From Endomicrobium sp. (GTDB lineage: Bacteria > Elusimicrobiota > Endomicrobiia > Endomicrobiales > Endomicrobiaceae), in assembly GCA_031278115.1 (NCBI GenBank), contig JAITKZ010000022.1:1-26878 (forward strand): a stretch of DNA of 26,878 bases, given 5' to 3'. Of this stretch, positions 8,100 to 14,922 are shown in pieces. Numbering within the stretch: position 1 is the first letter of the stretch; each line of letters opens with the position of its first letter. The position numbers were made by a program, and so were the translations under genes. The notes beneath the pieces are model-generated. The model ran no database searches. It was not told the origin of the DNA and worked only from the letters and a program-made list of their open reading frames with translations.

Positions 8100-8702
8100 G
8101 TATATAAAGGGAAACTAAAAGAACAAGATGAAAGAATACTAAATACAACAATAAGAAGCATAGAAGATATGGCAGGGAAAATGTTGAGTAAGTACAGGCT
8201 AAACAAAAATATGGAAGAAGAGAAGGAAGAAGAGTATATAAATGTGTATGAGAGTTTGAAGGGTATAGTAGAAGACATGAGGTATAGGAATAAAGGAGTA
8301 GAAATAAAGATAGAAAGAGAAGAAATAGTATATGTAAAAGGTGATAATACAGACTTTAAAAGGATGATGGTAAATGTGATAAAGAATGGAATAGAAGCGA
8401 TGGAAGGGAAGAAAAGAGAGGTAGAAGTAAGGGATATAGTAAAAGGGGAAGAAGTAGAAATAAGGGTGAAGGATAATGGGAAAGGAATGAGTAAAGAAAT
8501 GGCAGAGAAGCTGGAAAGAGGGGAAGAGATAGGAACAACGAAGGAAGGAGGACACGGGATAGGAATGCAACAGATAATAGGAACAGTAAAAGAAATGAGA
8601 GGGAAGATAAAGATAGAGTCAAGAGAAGGAGAAGGGACAGAATTTATCCTAACATTTCCAAAAGCAGAAAACTCTAATATACAAAATGGAGATAAAAACT
8701 AA
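8100..8702 (+). pseudogene. C-terminal part of the same histidine kinase (dimerisation helix and ATPase domain)
   Basis: This is the same reading frame as the upstream entry, separated only by the TAA at 8097-8099. It continues the DHp helix (NTTIRSIEDMAGKML) and then the HATPase_c domain: N-box NVIKNGIEAMEG, G1 box VKDNGKGMS, G2 box GGHGIGMQQI and the end GTEFILTFPKA. It could be translated separately from ATG 8169, giving 177 residues with an intact ATP-binding domain but no His. Otherwise the whole 628-codon gene is a nonsense pseudogene. Codons here are almost all purine (AGA, GGA, GAA, ATA, AAG), unlike the 5' domain, which points to a mosaic gene. No response-regulator gene lies nearby. 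Confidence 0.7.
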
Positions 8703-8705
8703 TAA

Positions 8706-8753
8706 CTAAGTTTAGGCGAAGCTGACTCCACTGTAAACGTGGGGCTAGAATGA
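8706..8753 (+). pseudogene. 15-codon 3' tail of a lost gene upstream of the secretin
   Basis: Immediately after two adjacent stops that end the kinase, the frame reads LSLGEADSTVNVGLE and then TGA, which overlaps the secretin ATG as ATGA. The same four-base overlap joins the next genes of the pilus operon. I infer that this is the end of the preceding operon gene (a CpaB-like gene would be usual before the secretin), cut off when the kinase segment arrived. It is too short to prove. Confidence 0.4.
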
Positions 8754-9448
8754 AAAAGCTAATTATAGTTGTGTTTTTGTTTTTTGCTTCTTTAGTTTGT
8801 GCGTCGGAACAAATGATTGAAATTTCGGTTGAAGTTACCGAAATGTACGAAAATAAGGCTAGAAGTCTGGGCATGGAATTACTGGATTCAATAAGTGTAT
8901 CTGAATTTAATATCCCAGCTATCTTGGAATCTGGCTCTTGGGGAAGAGATACAAAGTTTGTCGCAACACTTAAAGCTTTGGAAGAAAATGGCGCTGCAAA
9001 AGTTTTATCCCAACCTAAGCTCGTTACAAAATCTGGTGCCAATGCTAATTTTATGGTTGGTGGCGAGATTCCAATTGTAGCCACTGGTGTTGGTTCATCT
9101 TCTATAAAATGGAAAAAGTATGGAATCATAATAGACATTAAGCCGACAGTATCAAAAGACGGTAAAATTGATATTGTTATAAAAACAGAGCTTTCAAGAA
9201 TAGACCATTCCGTACAAATCGCAGGGTATCCTGCAATCAGAAAAAGAAGGGCTTCATCTCACCTACAAATCAAAAACGGCGACACGATGGTTCTTGCAGG
9301 TCTTATAGAAACAACAAAAACTAAAACAAGAAAAGGCGTTCCTTTTTTATGCAATATTCCTGTTTTGGGATTAGCGTTCGGTGTTACTCGTTATAGTGAA
9401 GAGAAAACAAACGTGCTTATCTTTGTTACCACGAAGTTAATAAAATGA
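8750..9448 (+). CDS. Short secretin-domain protein (Tad/CpaC-like)
   Basis: This 232-residue protein has an N-terminal signal peptide (MKKLIIVVFLFFASLVCA, cleavage about residue 18). The mature part begins with ISVEVTEM, the strand that normally leads into a secretin barrel. The secretin core shows LSQPKLVTKSG, FMVGGEIPIVA, WKKYGIIIDIKPTV, NGDTMVLAGLIE and the end VLIFVTTKLI. Secretins form the outer-membrane channel of Tad pili and type II/III secretion systems. Usual secretins of this kind exceed 400 residues and carry N-terminal periplasmic ring domains, which are absent here, so it is a minimal secretin or a reduced gene. It overlaps the next pilin-like gene by ATGA. The Tad assignment rests on those neighbours. 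Confidence 0.82.
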   Translation: MKKLIIVVFLFFASLVCASEQMIEISVEVTEMYENKARSLGMELLDSISVSEFNIPAILESGSWGRDTKFVATLKALEENGAAKVLSQPKLVTKSGANANFMVGGEIPIVATGVGSSSIKWKKYGIIIDIKPTVSKDGKIDIVIKTELSRIDHSVQIAGYPAIRKRRASSHLQIKNGDTMVLAGLIETTKTKTRKGVPFLCNIPVLGLAFGVTRYSEEKTNVLIFVTTKLIK

Positions 9449-9624
9449 GAAAAAATAAAGGGCAGACTTTAACAGAGTTTGTTTTGGTTTTTATTGTTTT
9501 ACTAATTGCTACAACAGGCGTTTTGAGTATGTACAAAAGATTTTGGAAAACAAAATATCAAAGAGTGGCGACGCCTTCAGGAGCGCTTGCTGGAATTATA
9601 ACGCAACCTAATTACGTTAAATGA
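9445..9624 (+). CDS. Small Flp-pilin/TadE-like prepilin
   Basis: A 59-residue protein with a basic leader MRKNKG, then QTLTEF and one hydrophobic helix (VLVFIVLLIATTGVLSM), followed by a basic and polar tail. The pattern Gly followed by four residues, Glu at +5 and an aromatic at +6 fits class III (Flp) prepilin-peptidase substrates. It is linked to its neighbours by ATGA overlaps at both ends, so translation is coupled. Its role would be a pilus subunit or pseudopilin anchored in the inner membrane before processing. The size fits an Flp pilin; a short TadE paralogue is the alternative. Confidence 0.7.
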   Translation: MRKNKGQTLTEFVLVFIVLLIATTGVLSMYKRFWKTKYQRVATPSGALAGIITQPNYVK

Positions 9625-10271
9625 AATCAATTATCTTTCCATTTATTTTTCAAGTTTGTAAACGATTTAAACGTTCAAATAGCAACAAGGGACAATCAAT
9701 GCTAGAGGCACTTTTTGTTGTTGCTTTTACAATGATTATAATGTTTGCATTTATACAGATTTGTATTATGACTATAGATGATATGATCGCAAATGAAGCT
9801 GCTTTTGTAGCTATGCGTTCAGCAGCGGTTACAAAAAGTAAGTTCCGCACTAAAGAAGCTGAGGAGCGGGTAAAGAATTATCTTGCGTTTTTTTATCCGG
9901 GAATTGTTTTTGGAACTAGTGCGTTTAACCTCTCAAGATTTGTTCTTTCAGACAAAAAGATCGTTGAAAGATACTTTAAGAGAACAGATAGCTGTGGCGA
10001 ATCTGAAAATATTGTTGAAAGCGGTGATTCGGACAAATCCGTAACTATATGGAAAGGCAAAAAGAAATTTAAAGATTGTTCTGGGAAAAATATAACTAAA
10101 GAAACTGTGAAGACATACTACTTTACTAGGGTTTGGTTTGGATCATTAGTTGCCAAAGATAATTCTTTTAAAAATAGGAGATACCAATCCTCAAGAAACA
10201 GAATGATACCATCTCCTGATGAAAAATATTATTACAAAGCATTTCTGGGAGCAAAGAGTTTTGAAAAGTAA
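9621..10271 (+). CDS. TadE-like pseudopilin
   Basis: This 216-residue protein contains NKGQSMLEALFVVAFTMIIM near residue 25. That is a basic segment, Gly, Glu at +5 and a membrane helix, typical of TadE proteins processed by the prepilin peptidase. The helix is followed by ANEAAFVAMRSAAV, a segment common in TadE-type proteins, and then a long polar, Lys- and Ser-rich periplasmic domain with a few Cys. The start ATG overlaps the preceding stop, and the leader before the Gly is rather long (about 24 residues). TadE is a minor pilin-like component of the Flp pilus. The assignment to the family is good; the precise role is inferred from the operon. Confidence 0.72.
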   Translation: MKSIIFPFIFQVCKRFKRSNSNKGQSMLEALFVVAFTMIIMFAFIQICIMTIDDMIANEAAFVAMRSAAVTKSKFRTKEAEERVKNYLAFFYPGIVFGTSAFNLSRFVLSDKKIVERYFKRTDSCGESENIVESGDSDKSVTIWKGKKKFKDCSGKNITKETVKTYYFTRVWFGSLVAKDNSFKNRRYQSSRNRMIPSPDEKYYYKAFLGAKSFEK

Positions 10272-11379
10272 TAAAGGACAAACGCTGTATTATTTCTTAA
10301 TACTTACAGTTATACTCGTTATAAGTTGGGCTATGGTGCTAAATATTGCCTGTCTTATAAGAGATAGAATTAGACTGCAAAATGAAGCTGACTGCATAGC
10401 CTTATCTCTTGCAACTTATAAAGCAAGAGTCTTAAATTTTTTGGGAGGCACAAATTATCTTATAGGTAAAGTGTTGTCGCTTGGCATGAATCCAAGAATA
10501 ACGCAGCTTGCTTCATATTCAACAGATGTGATTGGCGGTTTTCCCGCTACAATGAAACCTTCTTTTGAAAGCCCTCTGTCAGATTTAAAACATGAAACTT
10601 TCGGACACAAAAAAGACGAAGGTGTAAGGAAAATAAAGTACATAGTTGATACTATACAAAAAGCTCAAGACTTATCAATAAAAAGTTATTACGCATATCA
10701 TTACAGCACATTATCTGGCAATGTATCTAAGGATTACAATGTATTATTGTTACCGTTGCGACCAGAGAAGAATTTAGGGTTAAAGCGGAACTCAAAAGGC
10801 ATAAATTATTATTCTACTATAAATTTGGCTTGTATTTATTTAGACGCTTCAATGCATTTTCATGTTTTATCGCGAAATAAGTACAAACAAAGTAAATATT
10901 CATGGTTTGTTGAAGGTGAAAAATTTAACGAGCAAAAAGTAAAAGTTGTTCTCTGCAAAAAAATAGGGAAAAGAAGACCTCTGTTTTCAAAGTTTCTAGG
11001 AATACATTATCCGCAAATAACGGTTTTTTCTGCCGCTTCTCCATACAATGTAAAAGGTTCAATGTTCCCAAAAACTGAAGATACATTTACAGGCGTGACA
11101 AAAACAACTATGATTTTATCTGAAGCTGCGTCTATTGCACAACTTGCCTTAATGGAAAGGGCTATAGCTAATGCTTCTTCTTTTGGACCGGTAGCAGTAC
11201 CTTTTATAGTGGCTGCAGAAGCTGCACTTGCTCTTAATTATCTTGAAAGCAAAAGAGCTTCTGCACAGCTGTTAAGTGGCAAAGATAACCCGATAGACGC
11301 GTATTTAAAAGCAAAGTTAGGAGGTTGGGGCGCTCATTTAGTTCCCTATGAATTAAAAAAACACATTAAAAGATGTTAA
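10261..11379 (+). CDS. TadG-like pilus assembly protein
   Basis: I place the start at TTG 10261, behind GGGAG at 10248-10252, rather than ATG 10219. The product then opens KSNKGQTL, matching the two sibling proteins (RKNKGQTL, NSNKGQSM). This gives 372 residues. The N-terminus is one membrane helix (YYFLILTVILVISWAMVLNIA) followed by RDRIRLQNEADCIALSLATYKA, a region characteristic of TadG/TadE-like proteins. The position of the usual Glu(+5) is Tyr, so prepilin processing is doubtful. The rest is a large periplasmic domain with no von Willebrand motif that I can see, and an Ala-rich helical stretch near residues 285-350. It overlaps TadE by 11 bases. No tad motor, ATPase or peptidase gene follows. 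Confidence 0.65.
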   Translation: MKSNKGQTLYYFLILTVILVISWAMVLNIACLIRDRIRLQNEADCIALSLATYKARVLNFLGGTNYLIGKVLSLGMNPRITQLASYSTDVIGGFPATMKPSFESPLSDLKHETFGHKKDEGVRKIKYIVDTIQKAQDLSIKSYYAYHYSTLSGNVSKDYNVLLLPLRPEKNLGLKRNSKGINYYSTINLACIYLDASMHFHVLSRNKYKQSKYSWFVEGEKFNEQKVKVVLCKKIGKRRPLFSKFLGIHYPQITVFSAASPYNVKGSMFPKTEDTFTGVTKTTMILSEAASIAQLALMERAIANASSFGPVAVPFIVAAEAALALNYLESKRASAQLLSGKDNPIDAYLKAKLGGWGAHLVPYELKKHIKRC

Positions 11380-11672
11380 AAAATGTAAGATTTATTTAAA
11401 TATTATATATCTGTTGTCAAATAAAGGCAAAGTCGTTGTCTTTTATGTTACTAAATGCCGAAAAGCCAAAGTCGTACGGCTTTGAGGCGATTAAAGTAAT
11501 TAGGACTTTTTCTCGCCCAGCCTTGGGGGTTTGGCCATTAACTTTGAACTTTGGCCTAAAAGCCAAAAAGACGTTGAAAATACAGTGAGTTTTGGAAAGA
11601 AAAGGGACGGGATAAAAACTGAAAGGACTTGATTTCTAAGCAAGAAAAGAAGGTTTTGAGAAAAAGGACATA
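11380..11672. other. Non-coding or decayed gap
   Basis: No intact gene is visible. A 23-codon TTG ORF at 11414-11485 begins LSNKGKVVVF, which echoes the pilin-like leaders of the preceding genes and may be the remains of a fourth one. The sequence from about 11455 to 11560 is more GC-rich than its surroundings and holds short inverted repeats (AAAGCC...GGCTTT near 11462-11483, GGCCA...TGGCC near 11531-11556, TTTGGC...GCCAAA near 11551-11568). I cannot assign an RNA family. Confidence 0.35.
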
Positions 11673-11702
11673 TTGCTTTTGCTGTTCTTTTTATTGTAAA
11701 AT
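11673..11702 (+). promoter_or_regulatory. Sigma70-like promoter of the small secreted protein
   Basis: TTGCTT at 11673-11678 and TAAAAT at 11697-11702 are separated by 18 bases. Transcription would begin about 20 bases before the ATG at 11731. The -10 box is good and the -35 is moderate. Confidence 0.4.
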
Positions 11703-11730
11703 TTGTAAATCAAAAAAAGGAGACTCTTTC

Positions 11731-12069
11731 ATGAAAAAATTTCTTTATTTTTTACTTCCGTTCCTATCCCTTCCCTGCTTTTTCACCCTTAGCTTTTCTA
11801 AGATGATGACAGATGGTGAATATGAAAAGTTAAAGCTGTCTACTTCTAATCCTTGTGTTATTAGAGAAGATGGTACCTATTCTTGTTTTGGTCGTAGATA
11901 TTACACTGCTGAAGAAATGGCAACTAGGAACCCAAGTAAAGCCAACGACAAATTTCATCTCCAGCTGTCAGTTATCACTTATACCGAATTGGTTACCGAT
12001 ATGAGCGCAGCTGCTCCTTTTTTAGATGAATATTTCTCTTCTTCTTCCAACCAAACTATAATTTCATAA
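11731..12069 (+). CDS. Small secreted protein of unknown function
   Basis: I do not recognise this gene. ATG 11731 follows AAAGGAGA at 11716-11723 with good spacing; the longer frame from 11629 has no such signal. The 112-residue product opens with MKKFLYFLLPFLSLPCFF, a convincing signal peptide cleaved around residue 23. The mature part is about 89 residues with two Cys eleven apart (PCVIREDGTYSCFGRRYY) that could form a disulfide, and a Ser-rich end. It stands alone between its own promoter and a perfect terminator. Codons are pyrimidine-rich (TTC, CTT, TCC), unlike the purine-rich genes around, which suggests separate origin. Its role is unknown; a periplasmic or exported factor is possible. 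Confidence 0.6.
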   Translation: MKKFLYFLLPFLSLPCFFTLSFSKMMTDGEYEKLKLSTSNPCVIREDGTYSCFGRRYYTAEEMATRNPSKANDKFHLQLSVITYTELVTDMSAAAPFLDEYFSSSSNQTIIS

Positions 12070-12076
12070 TGTCAAA

Positions 12077-12120
12077 AAAAGAGAGAATCTATTTTGTTTC
12101 GATAGATTCTCTCTTTTCTA
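12077..12120 (+). terminator. Rho-independent terminator
   Basis: A perfect 16-bp inverted repeat (AAAAGAGAGAATCTAT, 12077-12092; ATAGATTCTCTCTTTT, 12102-12117) encloses a 9-base loop and ends in a T tract, eight bases after the secreted-protein stop. The A tract on the left arm means it could work in both directions. Confidence 0.85.
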
Positions 12121-12209
12121 TTTTCTATCCTTGAGTTTGTGGACTGCCACCATCAACTTTAAACAAAGCCTGCAAAAGCAAAAAATCATTGAAAATACCG
12201 AAGGATTAA

Positions 12210-12461
12210 AGATTATGGATATTTCTCGTTTTGGGCAAACTCGCACAAGGCGTATTGCGATGCTTTCTTCTACCTGTGTATTCAATCATTGCTTTGAACA
12301 TGGCTGGCGAGACTGCAGCTATGGTTCTGCTGGACTTCATGATTTCCTATGCATCCGACTTTTTGACAGTTGCCACATTTTATATCTTTTTTCATAGGAA
12401 AAAGTGTACCAAATCTCATGCTGACTGTCATCTTTCATCATCTTTGACCTTAGAATATTAA
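12210..12461 (+). pseudogene. Hydrophobic protein remnant
   Basis: The frame is open from 12210 to the stop at 12459-12461, with TTG at 12231 as the only early start. It contains about 75 residues with two or three hydrophobic stretches (VLRCFLLPVYSIIALNMAGE, MVLLDFMISYASDFLTVATF, YIFF). These read like membrane-protein sequence, but no family is recognised and there is no ribosome site. An overlapping frame from 12131 is also open but Cys- and Arg-rich and less protein-like. I treat this as the tail of a degraded membrane-protein gene. Confidence 0.3.
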
Positions 12462-12854
12462 ATGAAGATAAGGGTGTTTAAAAGCTAGAAACGTCTCTCT
12501 TGGCTAAAAAAAAGGGGGGGTACCAGAACCAAAAGAAAAACACATAAATTGGCAATAGAAGGCTTTAGGCAAGGGGTTTGATTTAAGCAGCTAAGATTTA
12601 CGTAAAAGACAGGCAAAATCCAGATGACTGATTAGCCATGCCTAGTTGCGTGTGTAACTTCCACCCTCTAAGTATTTTCTCTAATGCAGTCTTTTTATCA
12701 TTCCTTCCGACATGTGGGTTTTTCCATCATTATCATAACCCATAATCACAGTTCACGCCTACTTCTCATAATGGTCTAGCCTATTTAATCAATCGCTACT
12801 GGTTGCTTTAATCTGAATTCACGAGGCTTTCAAAAAAAGAGCTGAAAAAGGGGA
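12462..12854. other. 393-base gap without a gene
   Basis: I find no credible gene on either strand. An A8G7 tract lies at 12506-12520, unusual in such AT-rich DNA. On the minus strand between about 12500 and 12750 several short open stretches are broken by stops. No tRNA cloverleaf or intron motif is recognisable. It may be decayed coding sequence. Confidence 0.35.
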
Positions 12855-12886
12855 TGTAAAAGTTCAAATACATATTAGGTTTTGAA
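12855..12886 (+). repeat. Left terminal inverted repeat of the IS
   Basis: TGTAAAAGTTCA, then ATATTAG and TTTTGAA, match the complement of the right end (TGTACGCGTTCA, ATATTAGA, TTTTGAA) with a few mismatches and small gaps over about 32 bases. Confidence 0.7.
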
Positions 12887-12957
12887 AATATACAGTCATA
12901 TATTGCAAAGAGGCTTGATAGCCTTTGCGATATAGATAAAATTTTTGAGGTTTTAAT

Positions 12958-13821
12958 ATGGGATATATCCAAATTTACTACAAAATACCATGCAAACTGG
13001 CAATAAAGGCATTAGAAAGAGAGCAAGAGCAAAGCGAAATAAGTCAAGAAACCAAATAGCGCAAAGAAACAATAGAACATTATAAACGGTTTGGGCTTGC
13101 CTCAACATTGGACGCATATAAAATCAGGCGAGCCACTTTATACAATTGGCAAAAGAAATATCGCGACTTTGGGATATATGGGCTAATAAATGGTTAGCGA
13201 AGTCCAAAAAAGAAACGATGCGGCAAAGTGCCGTTAGAAGTCAAAGAATATATATTCAAATATTGCGGTCTGCATAAAGGGGTTCGTAAAGAATGTATAA
13301 AACCCGAATTAGACCGATTTTGCTATGAAAACGGCTTTAAGAAAATATCGGTATCGGCAACAGGGCAGCTAAAAGACGAAGGTAAAATAGAAAGCCGTAA
13401 GGAATTATCGTTAAAAGCAAAGAGCGACAAAATTAAAGAAATCAAAAAGACGGTTAAAGATAAAGAACGTCGTAGGAATTTGCAAGCAAAAGAACCTGGC
13501 GACATAGTTCAAATAGACAGAGTTCACTTAAACGAAAACGGAATAAAACGATATTTTATAACGGCAATAGACGTATACGGACGGCAAGCCTATGCCAAAG
13601 AATATAAGACCCTAAGCAGCGACAACGCCAAAGATTTTATGACCAAGCTGCGAAGTCGTTTCGCATATAAAATTAAGAGTGTGCATACGGACAACGGGCT
13701 TGAATTTTACAAACGCTTAGACGATTACTTATTTTGGTATAATACGCAAAAAGTTCATCAGGGCTTAAATTGGCTAACGCCTTTTGATTTTACAAGGCAG
13801 TTTCTTAAATCTGTCGCTTAA
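12958..13821 (+). pseudogene. Broken DDE (rve/integrase-core) transposase
   Basis: One frame runs from ATG 12958 to TAA 13819-13821 but contains TAG at 13057-13059 and 13195-13197. The N-terminus has a helix-turn-helix region (STLDAYKIRRATLYNWQKKY). The integrase core follows with its first Asp in GDIVQIDRVHL and its second in VHTDNGLEF. Sequence then jumps straight to YLFWYNTQKVHQGLNWLTPF, the end of such transposases. Roughly 50-60 residues carrying the third catalytic acid (Glu) are missing, an in-frame deletion near 13705. With two nonsense codons and no complete DDE triad it cannot be active. The longest uninterrupted part (13228-13821) could still be translated but lacks the DNA-binding domain. 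Confidence 0.85.
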
Positions 13822-13824
13822 TGC

Positions 13825-13856
13825 TTCAAAAGTCTAATATCTTGTGAACGCGTACA
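13825..13856 (-). repeat. Right terminal inverted repeat of the IS
   Basis: TTCAAAAG, TCTAATAT and TGAACGCGTACA are the inverted partner of the left end. The repeat begins four bases after the transposase stop. Confidence 0.7.
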
Positions 13857-13861
13857 TCAGA

Positions 13862-13890
13862 TTGACAAATGAAAACCGTTGTTGTAAAAT
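13862..13890 (+). promoter_or_regulatory. Near-consensus promoter of the infC operon
   Basis: TTGACA at 13862-13867 and TAAAAT at 13885-13890 are separated by exactly 17 bases. Transcription would start near 13897 and leave a leader of about 190 bases before infC. The promoter starts six bases beyond the right IS tip. Confidence 0.75.
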
Positions 13891-13907
13891 CAAATTATAT
13901 AAAGAAG

Positions 13908-14013
13908 CCGCCCGGCTCACCTTAACCATGTATTTGAAATGTATAAGTACTTTTAGGGAAAAGGTTAAATATTAGCAATATTTTTGTCAGATAGTAATGC
14001 ATTTACAGGGCGG
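13908..14013 (+). ncRNA. Structured 5' leader of infC operon (candidate autoregulatory RNA)
   Basis: CCGCCC (13908-13913) pairs with GGGCGG (14008-14013). TTAACC (13922-13927) pairs with GGTTAA (13963-13968). AATATT repeats flank AGC just after that, giving a junction-like fold closed by a GC stem in AT-rich DNA. infC-rpmI-rplT leaders are known elsewhere to be controlled by L20 or IF3; whether this one is cannot be seen. A T7 run follows at 14032-14038, but I see no good terminator stem. Confidence 0.45.
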
Positions 14014-14087
14014 ATATTATATGTGCTCTGATTTTTTTATTTAAAAATTGGAAAGGGGCAATGTCCTGACTGCCAAGAGGGGGAGCC

Positions 14088-14618
14088 GTCGAAAACAGAA
14101 GATTTCGTATAAACCAATTTATCAGAGTTCCGGAAGTAAGACTTGTTGATTCTGATGGAACTATGGTGGGAATAGTAAAAACGTCTGAAGCTTTAGCAAA
14201 AGCTCAGGGAAAAGGGTTAGATTTAGTTGAAATTTCACCTCAGGCAAATCCGCCTGTATGTAAAATAGTCAATTTCTCTAAGTTTAAATATGAGATGGAT
14301 AAGAAAGAAAAAGAAGCCAAAAAGAAACAAAAGATTTCTCACTTAAAAGAAATAAGAATTAAACCTCGCATAGGCGAGCATGATTTAGAAGTTAAGATTA
14401 AGCATGCCCGGGAATTTATAGCTGCTGGCGATAAGGTGCAACTTACAGCTATGTTTTCAGGCAGAGAAATGCAACACAAAGATTTGGGCATAAAAATTAT
14501 GGATAAAATTAAAGAATCTTTGGTTGATGTCGCAGAACCGGAAGGAAGAATTTCTTCTATGGGTACCAGAGTATTTATGACTTTGGTTCCCCAAAAAAAA
14601 TCTAAAGTAAAAATATAG
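14088..14618 (+). CDS. infC: Translation initiation factor IF-3 (non-canonical start)
   Basis: The product carries the full IF-3 signature: FRINQFIRVPEVRLVDSDG, VGIVKTSEALAKAQGKGLDLVEISPQANPPVCKIVNFSKFKYE, then a Lys-rich linker and the C-terminal domain HLKEIRIKPRIGEHDLEVKIKHA... ending in Lys residues. IF-3 binds the 30S subunit and checks start-codon and tRNA pairing. The first ATG (14163) would remove about 20 conserved residues, and no ATG, GTG or TTG exists upstream in frame before the TGA at 14067. Translation must therefore begin at a rare codon between 14070 (CTG) and 14109 (ATA). I placed it at 14088 because AGAGGGGGAG ends at 14085 and the length (176 residues) is then normal, but this is uncertain. 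Rare start codons are known for infC and allow autoregulation. Confidence 0.88.
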   Translation, partial: VENRRFRINQFIRVPEVRLVDSDGTMVGIVKTSEALAKAQGKGLDLVEISPQANPPVCKIVNFSKFKYEMDKKEKEAKKKQKISHLKEIRIKPRIGEHDLEVKIKHAREFIAAGDKVQLTAMFSGREMQHKDLGIKIMDKIKESLVDVAEPEGRISSMGTRVFMTLVPQKKSKVKI

Positions 14619-14684
14619 ATATTGACAGACTGCTTAAATGAAAATGTTTTGTCTAAGCAGCGTGTTGATAAACGGGGGAAAAAG

Positions 14685-14885
14685 ATGCCTAAGATGAAGA
14701 CTCACAGCGGTTCAAAAAAACGTTTCAAAGTTACAGGAAAAGGGAAAGTTAAATATAAAAAGCCCGGACAGAGGCATTTGCTGGCTGGAGATTCTGGTAA
14801 TCAGAACAGAAAATCAAGGAAGGCTGTTATAGTGGCTGATTCAGATATGAGGACTATGAAGAAATTTATGCCTTACAGTTTTTAA
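14685..14885 (+). CDS. rpmI: Ribosomal protein L35
   Basis: A 66-residue, highly basic protein beginning MPKMKTHSGSKKRFKVTGKGK, with the conserved RHLLAGDSGNQNRK region (usually HLLxxKSxKRKR) and the end MKKFMPYSF. L35 belongs to the large ribosomal subunit. ATG 14685 follows GGGGGAA at 14674-14680. The gene lies 66 bases after infC and 37 before rplT, the standard infC-rpmI-rplT order. The longer open frame from 14622 is not homologous to L35. Confidence 0.93.
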   Translation: MPKMKTHSGSKKRFKVTGKGKVKYKKPGQRHLLAGDSGNQNRKSRKAVIVADSDMRTMKKFMPYSF

Positions 14886-14922
14886 CATTAATTTTATACT
14901 TACATAATCAAGGAGATTTGCA

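Larger units (their letters stand above)
12855..13856 (+). mobile_element. Degenerate IS481/IS3-like insertion sequence
   Basis: About 1.0 kb is bounded by imperfect terminal inverted repeats that begin TGTA and end TACA, the TG...CA tips typical of DDE integrase-type IS families. Inside is one long frame of a rve-type transposase with two amber codons and an internal deletion. No target duplication is evident, so the insertion is old or rearranged. The right end lies six bases from the infC-operon promoter. Confidence 0.75.

Noticed and set aside
7874..8622. Several long minus-strand ORFs opposite the kinase
   Set aside because: They result from the purine-rich coding strand, giving Leu/Ser/Phe-rich nonsense with no motif and no ribosome site.
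11455..11570. Riboswitch or tRNA in the GC-richer gap
   Set aside because: Short inverted repeats but no conserved riboswitch core or TPsiC-loop sequence recognised.
12131..12397. ORF of 88 residues starting at 12131
   Set aside because: Cys- and Arg-rich content without protein-like pattern; the overlapping hydrophobic frame is more plausible.
13057..13197. Two TAG codons in the transposase as possible amber recoding
   Set aside because: TAG ends intact genes here (pheT, DUF58), and the transposase also lacks its catalytic Glu region, so it is simply decayed.
14061..14069. ATG-TCC-TGA in frame with infC as a selenocysteine or recoded N-terminus
   Set aside because: No downstream SECIS-like hairpin, and IF-3 homology begins about 30 bases later; treated as a minimal ORF or chance.
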